This document shows, piece by piece, positions 28,717 through 36,170 of a stretch of DNA of 41,175 bases (within the stretch, counting starts at the first letter, position 1; every line of letters starts with the position of its first letter). The DNA comes from Thermoguttaceae bacterium (GTDB lineage Bacteria; Planctomycetota; Planctomycetia; Pirellulales; Thermoguttaceae): the NCBI GenBank assembly GCA_029975295.1, contig JARKPK010000148.1, positions 1 through 41,175 on the forward strand, given 5' to 3'. Made by a program: the position numbers and the translations under genes. The notes below the pieces were generated by a model, which saw nothing but the letters and a program-made list of their open reading frames with translations, ran no database searches and was not told where the DNA came from.

Positions 28717-28747
28717 CGTTCGGCGGTCGCTTGCAACCCGCCGAACG
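28717..28747. repeat. Perfect 10-bp hairpin in the argB leader
   Basis: Arms CGTTCGGCGG (28717-28726) and CCGCCGAACG (28738-28747) pair perfectly around an 11-base loop. The element lies between the predicted argB promoter and the argB start, so it would be transcribed about 35-65 nt from the 5' end. Possible regulatory leader structure or dyad binding site. Confidence 0.55.
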
Positions 28748-28786
28748 TTGCCCAAACGACTTGGTTTGCCGCTTGGGAAACCCCAT

Positions 28787-28814
28787 ATTTTAGTCGCTTG
28801 CCACCGACTGTCAA
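28787..28814 (-). promoter_or_regulatory. Near-consensus sigma70-type promoter for argBDF
   Basis: On the minus strand a perfect TTGACA, a 16-bp spacer and TAAAAT (5/6). The predicted start is near 28780, giving a leader of about 160 nt before argB. With the radical SAM promoter it is the best match in the window. Confidence 0.6.
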
Positions 28815-29324
28815 CGGCCTTTCTTGCCCATCTCAAAAGCAATCCGGCATCCGAAGGCCGGTTAGGGTTTTGTTGCCAACCGCGTCGGCGGCTTGCGGGC
28901 CGTTGTCCGCACGATGCCGCGTACAATGATCGAGATAGAAGTGCGGCACGAAAGTCAATTCTTTCTGCACAATTGGGCAATGGGCCGCCGGCGCGGCGGC
29001 CGGCGCAGATGATCCGGGCAAGTGCGAGTCGCTCGATCTTGCGGTCCGCTTTTCGTCTGCCGCCGTTTCTGTTTGGAGTGTGGGCTGCGAGTTCGGCCCA
29101 TGTCCGCCCGGCTGAAGAAGGCGTTTGCAGCTTCGGCTGTCGCGCGGGTTGTGGCGGGCGTGCATCCCGCCGAGCCGTGTGGTAAACTCGAACCTCGAAT
29201 TTGGGGCAGCCCGTGTTCTGTCAACGCCGGCGTCGTTGTTTTGCCGGCGCGCCGGCCGAATCTGCGGCCGCAGTAGCCATCCTTGAAGAAACGAAGAAAT
29301 CCTGCCGTAAGAGGAGCGAGCAAC

Positions 29325-30353
29325 ATGCGTACTGCCTTGCACCGTCGAGTTGTGCGTTTTGTGACGACGAGTTGGATCTTGGGCGCGGCCATCGGTTGCG
29401 CGGTGGCGGTTTCCGCCGTGATTTGCGAGGCGGCCGATCAGCCGGCGAAAAAGATTCCGGTGATTCTCAGCACCGACATTGGCGACGACATCGACGACAC
29501 ATGGGCCCTGGCCCTTGCCCTTCAGTGCCCGGAGATCGAATTGAAGCTTGTCGTCGGCGACTATGGCAATCGGATTCCGCGGGCGACGTTGATCGCCAAG
29601 TTTCTCGAAGCCGCGGGCCGCACGGATGTTCCCGTCGGAGTTGGTTGCGAAAGCCCGTGCAAGGCCAAGTTCAATCAGGCCAAGTGGATCGAAGGGTACG
29701 ACCTGGAAAAGTATCGGGGCAAAGTCTATCAAGACGGCGTGCAGGCGATGATTGAGATGGTGATGGATTCCGACAAGCCAATCACCTTGGTTTGCATCGG
29801 GCCGGTGCCGAACATCGCCGAGGCCTTGCGGCGCGAGCCGCGCATTGTGGAAAAGGCGAAGTTCGTCGGCATGCACGGCAGCATTTATCGTGGTTACGGC
29901 AACAACCCCAATCGTGCCGCTGAGTGGAACGTGGTTTGCGATCCGGCTTCGTGTCGGGCCGCGTTGACGGCGAAATGGCCTGTGTTGATCACACCGCTGG
30001 ACACATGCGGGTTGGTCGTTCTTCGCGGCGAGAAGTACGCCAAGGTGCGCGATAGCGAGTTGGCGCCGACGAAGGCGTTGATGGAGAACTACCGCGTGTG
30101 GAGCGAGGCTCATAACGCCCGCGGGGCGAAGATCGATCCCCAACATCAGAGTTCGACCCTGTTCGACACGGTGGCCGTCTATCTGGCGATCAGCGAGGAA
30201 CTCTGCGAGATCGAGTCGCTGCCGATTCGCGTGGACGACAAGGGGATGACTCTGAAGGACCCGGCCGGCGCAACGATTCGGGCGGCGGTGCGATGGAAAG
30301 ACCTCGGCGCGTTTGAAGACTGGTTGGTCGATCGCCTGACGAAGACGAAGTGA
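29325..30353 (+). CDS. Secreted nucleoside hydrolase-family protein
   Basis: Inosine-uridine-preferring nucleoside N-ribohydrolase family protein, 342 residues, with an N-terminal Sec signal (basic start, hydrophobic core about 15-34, likely cleavage near Ala37). The Asp cluster STDIGDDIDD (49-58) corresponds to the DTDPGxDD calcium site, and FVGMHGSIYRG and the terminal FDTVAVYLA contain further family positions. The export signal suggests extracytoplasmic nucleoside or related N-glycoside scavenging; planctomycetes carry many such paralogues and the true substrate is unknown. The ATG at 29325 has GAGGAG nine bases upstream. The in-frame TTG at 29283 would put a charged extension before the signal peptide and is less likely. 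No nucleoside transporter is adjacent. Confidence 0.88.
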   Translation: MRTALHRRVVRFVTTSWILGAAIGCAVAVSAVICEAADQPAKKIPVILSTDIGDDIDDTWALALALQCPEIELKLVVGDYGNRIPRATLIAKFLEAAGRTDVPVGVGCESPCKAKFNQAKWIEGYDLEKYRGKVYQDGVQAMIEMVMDSDKPITLVCIGPVPNIAEALRREPRIVEKAKFVGMHGSIYRGYGNNPNRAAEWNVVCDPASCRAALTAKWPVLITPLDTCGLVVLRGEKYAKVRDSELAPTKALMENYRVWSEAHNARGAKIDPQHQSSTLFDTVAVYLAISEELCEIESLPIRVDDKGMTLKDPAGATIRAAVRWKDLGAFEDWLVDRLTKTK

Positions 30354-30587
30354 GCGGCGTTGGCGACGGGATCGGGCGCGGCTTTCCAACCGAGAATCAC
30401 CGTTGTCGCGGGCGTGCTTTGCGCCGGTTGCTTTCAGAGAACGAGACTCGTCGGTTGAACTTGGTTGAACGGTTCGGTCCGCGAGCCTTGGCGGCCAACG
30501 TCGGCCCAGCGCGGCAGACGGTTGCCGCTACGGACGCTTTGAATCCGCGACTGGTGTTCGTTCGCGGAAAACGGCAAGGGCAGAACA

Positions 30588-33500
30588 ATGCGGCAGGCTG
30601 CGATCGTGCCGAACGAAGAGGAATTGTCGGGAATCGAGCAGCTTGTCGATCGCGGCCTGTATCTGTCGGCCTACCGCCGGGCGGCGTCGTTGGGTCCGTT
30701 GCGTCAGTGGACGGGGGCGAGGGCGCGAGTTCTGGCCAGCCGACTGGCACGGTACTTGGGCGCGCCGCGGCTTTCGCTGTGGCATATCCTCAAGGCATGG
30801 CGCGAAACGCCGGATCTACCGCAAGTGCGCTATTTCTACGGCGTCACCGTGTTGTGCGAAGCCGGCCCCTACGAAGCATTCCTGTTTGTCAAGAAGCACC
30901 CCGACTTGGGCGATGCCGACGCGGAACAGCGGGCCTGCTGGTACTCGTTGCACGGCCAGGTGTTTGGACTGCTGCGCGATTTCGAACAGGCCGAGCGGTG
31001 GTTGCAGCGGGCGTCGGAGACGGGCGTCGATTTGCCGTGGGTGCATGTCGTTCGGGCGAGCGTGTTGGAGTACGAAGACCGCGCTGAAGAGGCCCTGCAA
31101 GCGGTAGATCGCTCGCTGCAATTGCAGCCGTGGAACCGTCCGGCGGTGCAGTCGAAGGCCCACCTGCTTACGTTGCTCGATCGCGACGACGAGGCCTTCG
31201 AGTTCCTCACCGCCGCCGCCGAGCAGATCGAGTGCGCCGACTTGTACTGGCAAATCAGTCTGATTCATCTCGAGCGCGACGATTACGCCGCAGCGAACCG
31301 CGCTATCGAGCAGTATGCCGCGATGGCGCCGTTGATGGAGCGGGCGGTGAGCGGCGATTATTTCAATTACCGCGCCTATCTCGCCTACTTGCTGGGCGAC
31401 GACGAGGCCGCTTTTGGGTTTGCCCAAAGGTGCGGCCGCGACTCGGTGCGGCGGTTTGCCGCGCGGCTCGCAGACCCGGCGCGCAAAGGGCGGCCTCGGA
31501 TCGTCTTGCCCGTGGGTTTCGTGCGCCAGAACTATCTGACATGCGGTCCGGCAACGCTGACGGCGATCAGCAAGTATTGGTCGATGCCCGCCGAGCACCT
31601 CCAAGTGGCCGAGGAGATTTGCTACGACGGCACCTCCGACTATTCCGAACGGAAATGGGCGGTGACGCACGGATGGGCCGCGCGGTCGTTCACTGTCACG
31701 GAAGAGGCGGCCGAGCAGTTGATCGCCGCGGGCGTGCCGTTCACGGTTTCGACGGTCGATCCGGGCAACGCGCACTTGCAGGCCGTGGTGGGGTGCGACG
31801 GGCGTCGCGGCAGCCTGATTATTAGAGACTCGACGATCCGCACCCGCGGCGAGGCCGACAGCGAGGAGTTCCTCGCTCGCTACCGAGCGTTCGGCCCGCG
31901 CGGGATGGCGTTGACGCCGTTGGCCGAAACGTGGCGTTTCGATGGTTTGGCTCTTCCCGACGCCGACCACTGGGACCGGATTTACGAGCTTGATCACGCG
32001 CTTCAAAACCACAATCGGCCGACGGCGGCCTCGATTGTCGATCGCTTTCGCGCGGAATCGCCGGAGCATTTTCTCACGTTCGAGGCGGCTCGGCGGCTCG
32101 CCCTGTACGACGCCAACCCGCTGGCCGAGTTAGAGGCAGTCGAGCGTTTGCGCGACAAGTTCCCGGGCAATGCGGTGCTCGACTTGGTTCGCTTGGAACT
32201 GATGCGCCACTTGGGGCGCCGGCAAGCGCGGTTGGAATCGCTGGAAGAGCTTCATGCCAAGCCCGATGCCGACTCCGCTTTTCTTCCTGCGCTGGCGCAG
32301 GAATTGGCCGCCGACGCGCGGACGCACGATCGGGCGATCGAGTTGCTGCGGCGAGCCATTCGCAAACGGCCGGGCGATTCGTGGTGTTTCTATCTGCTGG
32401 GCAACGTGCTGCGAGATCAACTGCGGTTTGACGAAGCGTTGGAGCTTCACCGTTTCGCGGCCTGCCTTTCCGATAAGAAGGAACAGTACTCGGAAAGCTA
32501 TTTCATCGCTGCTCAGTACGGCCGCGCCACCGACGAGGCTTTGGGGTGGCTGCGGCGGCGTTTTGAGCGATTTGGCGACAAGTCGGGCCTGCCGGCGCAA
32601 ACGCTGGTATGGGCATTGCAGGGTTTGGAACGTCCGGACGAAGCATTGGGCGTTGTGGAAGAGGCCGTGCGCAAGCGCCCGAACGACGGCCCGCTGAAGC
32701 TGTTCGCCGCCCAGGTGTTCGCGACGACATCGGGCGATTATCTGTCTCGGGCCCGCGAACTGCTGGAAGAGGCCGAGCCCCAGTGCTCTCGAACGGAGTG
32801 GCTGCGCGCCGCCGGGCAAATCGCCTGGTGCAGCGGGCAGTTGGCCGAGGCGGCGCGCTTGTTTCTCGAAGTGTTGACGATACAGCCGTTGGCGATCGAC
32901 ACGCATCGGCGCGTGGCGCAGTTGCTCTCAGAAACGCAGAGCCGGGAGGCGGCGTTGGCCCATCTGCGCGCCGCCGTCGAGCGGTTTCCGCATCATCAGC
33001 CTTTGCTCGAACTGTGGATCGAATGGCTGCGCGACGAACCGGCGGAAGTGGTCGAGCCGTTCATTCGACAATTGATCGAGACGAATCCGGCCCACGCTTG
33101 GGCCATCCGCGAGTTGGGGTTCCTGCTGGTGCGGATGGGGCGGACGGACGAAGCGGAGCGGTGCGCGGTTCGGGCGGGCGAACTTGATCCGACTCATGTC
33201 GGTTGGCGGCATCTTCGCGGCGAGATCGCCGAATCGCGCCACCAGCTCGGCGATGCCCGGTTGGAGTACCGCGAGGCGATCCAGTTGTCGGTCGACAACG
33301 AGTACGCGATGACGCGGCTCTTGGCCTGCTGCCGTACGATGGACCAGCGCCGCGAGGCGCTGGCCTTCGTTCAACGCGAGTTGGTTCGGCAGGTGGTTTT
33401 CGGACCTGGGCTATTGACCTACCGGAATCTGGGGCACGGCATCTTGGAGGCTGACGAACTGCTGGCTTCGCTTCGGGAAGCGCTGAAGGCCCGGCCCGAT

Positions 33501-35690
33501 CTTTGGCACGCGTGGTCGGCCTGTATTGAGCAACTCGTGATCATGGAGCGGCTAGAGGAAGCCGAGGGTTTAGCTCGGCAGGCGGTCCAACGATTTCCGC
33601 TACTGCCCCGAGCATGGACCGACCTGGCCGAGGTGTATCGGGTGAGGGGCGACGCCGACGCCGAGCTGGCCGCTTTGTCGCAGGCGCATAAGATCAACCC
33701 ATCGTGGAGCGAGGCCACGCGGCGCTTGGCGGAACTGCACGAGCGTCGCGGCCAATGGGACGAGGCCCGCCGCTTGCTCGAGTTGGCCGTTGCGCGCGAT
33801 CCGTTGAACTGCGTCAACTACGGCTGGCTGGCAGAAGTGCTTTGGCGTCAGAACGAGCGCCAGGCGGCGTTGGATCTGGCGGTGCGGGCCCTCCATCTGC
33901 GGCCCGACTACGACTGGGCTTGGACGCAGCTGGGCCAGTGGTCCGTCGAGGCCGGTCAGCCGAGCTTGCGCGAGCAGACCGCACGTGAGATTGCCGAACG
34001 AACGCCCTTCAAGGCCCATTCGTGGCTGACCCTTGCCCGAGCGCTCGACGGCGGTGAGCGGCTGGACGAATGTCTTGCGCTGTTGGACAAGGCGGCAAGC
34101 CTGCAACCGACGATGGTTGAAGTGCATGACGAGAAGGCCCGACTATTGGCCAACGCGGGGCGCTACGACGAGGCCCGGGCCGCATGCCGCCCCACGGACG
34201 TTTGGCCTGAGAAACCGCCGATCGAATTGGCGGTGCGGGCCGCATGGATCGACTGGGGCAGCGGCCGGCGCGACGACGCGATCTCCCAACTGCGGCTCGC
34301 TTTGCAGGACGATCAGACCCAGCCGTGGGTGTGGGAGTTGCTCACCCGCTGGTGCCGCGAGTCGGGCGACGGGCCGGGCTACCTCGATGCGGCCGCCCGA
34401 TGGCTGCGGCTGGAGCCTTTCCGCGATCTGGCTTTGGCTTCTCATGCCGACGCGCTGCTGGTTTCGGGGAATCGCGAGGCGGCCAAACGGGCGTTTCGCC
34501 GAACGGTCGAACTGGCTCCCCAGTTCGCCTTCGCCGCCGAACAGCTTTTCGACCTTCAACTCGAAGACAAAGAATTCGACGAGGCGACTGAAACCATTGA
34601 GGCGGTTGCGGGCGCCGATCAAGAGCTTGGGCTTCTTTTCGCCGTTCGTCTGGCCGCGGCCCGAGCCGATCTTGCCTCGGCGGGCGATTCGTTCCGGCAG
34701 CTTTGCTCGTTGCCAACGCTTGACGACGGCCGCCTGCACGCCGCGGCGCACGTTCTGCAAGCCGCCAACTGGGAGCCCATGGCGCTGACTGTTCTTGAGG
34801 AGGCTCTCTGCACCGAAGGCACGGCGAAATGCGTGGGACGCTGTTGGGCGAAGTTGATGGCAACCCAGGGCAGGCCGATTTCCAGCGAGCGGTGGCAGCA
34901 GCTCGTGGCGTCGAGTCCCGCGGGCGAGCAAGCGGTTTACGGCTATCTCGACGGCTTGTTGAGCGAGAACGAGCGAGACTCTTGTATCGGCTTTTTGCGG
35001 CGAAATGCGCGATGGCTCAAAACGCGCACGTTCACCTGGGGCTCTGCGGGCTGGGCGTGGAACGCGTTGCGTTGTTGGCCCGAAGCCTTTAGCTGGATGA
35101 AGAACTGGCGCGACCATCCCGAAGCCGAGCCGTGGATGCTGGTCAATGCGGCCGAGGCCTTCCGCGTCATGGGCCATGATTCCGAGGCGTCGGAGATCAG
35201 CCGCCACAGTCTCGTCAACCTGCCCGAGGCCTACGGCCAACACCTGCACCGCATATGGCTGGCCGTCGACTGTGTGAAGGAGGGCCGATATTCGGAAGCG
35301 TTGCAGCGTTTGGCGGCCGAAAATCGGGATGCGCTCGACGGCGACTATCGTTTCCTGTTCACGTTGGTGGACGCCGGTGCGAAGGCCGGCATGCTTGCCG
35401 ATGGCGCCGACGCCGCGCAGTTCGTCAATCTCCGCCGCCAAATCGACGCAGCGGCGCGTGAGTACAAGAACATGCGTTTCGAGCCCGCCCGCCGACGCTT
35501 CTACTACTTCATTCTCAAGCATGTTGCCCGGTGCGAGGCTAGGGCCTGCGGCCGAGCCGGTTTGTCCGAATCCGGCGCTGTGCAACCGGGGCAGCAAGGC
35601 GCCGCGGCGCGCATGCTCGCCGCCCTTCGCCGCAAGATGACCGCCCTGCGCTCGCATCTTTGGGCTCTTTGGCGCCGAGCAACGCATTGA
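30588..35690 (+). CDS. Giant TPR protein with embedded C39-like cysteine peptidase
   Basis: 1700 residues without a signal peptide or membrane segment, so probably cytoplasmic. Residues 1 to about 300 and about 470-1650 are tandem TPR-like helical hairpins, with repeated patterns such as W-x-x-L-x-x-x-Y/L and D-E-A/A-L. Between them (about 303-450) is a papain-like domain of the C39 type: Cys319 in NYLTCGPATLTAISKYW, His396 in NAHLQAVVGCD and Asp414 in LIIRDSTIRT form a plausible catalytic triad. C39 domains usually cut double-glycine leader peptides in transporters, but no ABC transporter module or leader-type peptide gene is seen here. The TPR arms may present a protein substrate. The ATG at 30588 is supported by position; the Shine-Dalgarno is weak. 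Function is undetermined. Confidence 0.85.
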   Translation: MRQAAIVPNEEELSGIEQLVDRGLYLSAYRRAASLGPLRQWTGARARVLASRLARYLGAPRLSLWHILKAWRETPDLPQVRYFYGVTVLCEAGPYEAFLFVKKHPDLGDADAEQRACWYSLHGQVFGLLRDFEQAERWLQRASETGVDLPWVHVVRASVLEYEDRAEEALQAVDRSLQLQPWNRPAVQSKAHLLTLLDRDDEAFEFLTAAAEQIECADLYWQISLIHLERDDYAAANRAIEQYAAMAPLMERAVSGDYFNYRAYLAYLLGDDEAAFGFAQRCGRDSVRRFAARLADPARKGRPRIVLPVGFVRQNYLTCGPATLTAISKYWSMPAEHLQVAEEICYDGTSDYSERKWAVTHGWAARSFTVTEEAAEQLIAAGVPFTVSTVDPGNAHLQAVVGCDGRRGSLIIRDSTIRTRGEADSEEFLARYRAFGPRGMALTPLAETWRFDGLALPDADHWDRIYELDHALQNHNRPTAASIVDRFRAESPEHFLTFEAARRLALYDANPLAELEAVERLRDKFPGNAVLDLVRLELMRHLGRRQARLESLEELHAKPDADSAFLPALAQELAADARTHDRAIELLRRAIRKRPGDSWCFYLLGNVLRDQLRFDEALELHRFAACLSDKKEQYSESYFIAAQYGRATDEALGWLRRRFERFGDKSGLPAQTLVWALQGLERPDEALGVVEEAVRKRPNDGPLKLFAAQVFATTSGDYLSRARELLEEAEPQCSRTEWLRAAGQIAWCSGQLAEAARLFLEVLTIQPLAIDTHRRVAQLLSETQSREAALAHLRAAVERFPHHQPLLELWIEWLRDEPAEVVEPFIRQLIETNPAHAWAIRELGFLLVRMGRTDEAERCAVRAGELDPTHVGWRHLRGEIAESRHQLGDARLEYREAIQLSVDNEYAMTRLLACCRTMDQRREALAFVQRELVRQVVFGPGLLTYRNLGHGILEADELLASLREALKARPDLWHAWSACIEQLVIMERLEEAEGLARQAVQRFPLLPRAWTDLAEVYRVRGDADAELAALSQAHKINPSWSEATRRLAELHERRGQWDEARRLLELAVARDPLNCVNYGWLAEVLWRQNERQAALDLAVRALHLRPDYDWAWTQLGQWSVEAGQPSLREQTAREIAERTPFKAHSWLTLARALDGGERLDECLALLDKAASLQPTMVEVHDEKARLLANAGRYDEARAACRPTDVWPEKPPIELAVRAAWIDWGSGRRDDAISQLRLALQDDQTQPWVWELLTRWCRESGDGPGYLDAAARWLRLEPFRDLALASHADALLVSGNREAAKRAFRRTVELAPQFAFAAEQLFDLQLEDKEFDEATETIEAVAGADQELGLLFAVRLAAARADLASAGDSFRQLCSLPTLDDGRLHAAAHVLQAANWEPMALTVLEEALCTEGTAKCVGRCWAKLMATQGRPISSERWQQLVASSPAGEQAVYGYLDGLLSENERDSCIGFLRRNARWLKTRTFTWGSAGWAWNALRCWPEAFSWMKNWRDHPEAEPWMLVNAAEAFRVMGHDSEASEISRHSLVNLPEAYGQHLHRIWLAVDCVKEGRYSEALQRLAAENRDALDGDYRFLFTLVDAGAKAGMLADGADAAQFVNLRRQIDAAAREYKNMRFEPARRRFYYFILKHVARCEARACGRAGLSESGAVQPGQQGAAARMLAALRRKMTALRSHLWALWRRATH

Positions 35691-35768
35691 TCTTCGCCGG
35701 GGCCGTTGTGTTTGCCGACGCGGGGTCAGGCCCCCTTTGGCGCCGGGCAACGTATTGATCCTCGTCGG
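35668..35768. repeat. Imperfect 33-bp direct repeat at the end of the TPR gene
   Basis: Copies at 35668-35700 and 35736-35768 match at 29 of 33 positions, starting TTTGGCGCCG. The first copy spans the last codons and stop of the TPR gene, and the second repeats that gene end 68 bp downstream. It looks like a local duplication, or two copies of a dispersed short repeat. Confidence 0.6.
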
Positions 35769-36170
35769 CAGCCTGTCCGATGGGACCCGGCGCCTGCTCG
35801 ATCGCTCGGCGAATGCTGTGGCCGAGATATCTGTCGTTCGGTGGTGATTGCAGCGTGTGTAAACCTCTGTTAGGCATAGTGTTGCGTATCTTAATTCGAT
35901 TCAGTTCCAACAGCGGATTTCGGGGTTGCTTGCCGACACCACGATCGCGATAATCCGCGGTCGCAATGATCGGATTGTCTTCTCAGAAAACACCTTATGC
36001 ACGTTTCTTGCCGGTGAGTTCTTTTTGAGGATTTCGCCAGGCTGGCCTCGGGTCGCCCTCGGCGAACGCCGGCTCGCGGCTGCCGTTGGTTTGTGAAGCG
36101 GTTCGCTTGGGTGTGATGCAGCAGCGCTATTCCCAAGGTCGGATGCTCCCTTTCTGAAGTTGGACGCTCA
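35691..36170. other. Spacer between the TPR gene and the pseudokinase gene
   Basis: 480 bases, no supported gene. It has the second copy of the 33-bp repeat and a relatively AT-rich segment about 35,850-36,030 that may carry the pseudokinase promoter, but no -35/-10 pair at proper spacing stood out. Confidence 0.45.

Larger units (their letters stand above)
28621..29324. other. Divergent region between argB and the nucleoside hydrolase gene
   Basis: 704 bases with no supported gene. It holds the argB promoter (28787-28814) and a leader hairpin (28717-28747), plus a GC hairpin GCCGCC-GGCGC-GGCGGC (28984-29000). On the plus side TACAAT (28922-28927) and TAAACT (29183-29188) could be -10 elements, but neither has a good -35 at normal spacing. 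Confidence 0.5.

Noticed and set aside
28833-30389. Minus-strand frame opposite the nucleoside hydrolase gene
   Set aside because: Antisense to a well-supported gene with signal peptide and Asp motif; no recognisable protein features.
4151-35730. GGGGTCAG(A/G) sequences at 4151, 18881 and 35722 as a dispersed repeat
   Set aside because: The 18881 copy lies in the conserved KQGSDV segment of the prenyl synthase, and about one chance 8-mer is expected over both strands, so three hits are not convincing.
34143-35750. Minus-strand frame of over 500 codons opposite the TPR gene
   Set aside because: It mirrors codon bias of the TPR gene, has no domain signal, and high-GC genomes produce such antisense frames often.
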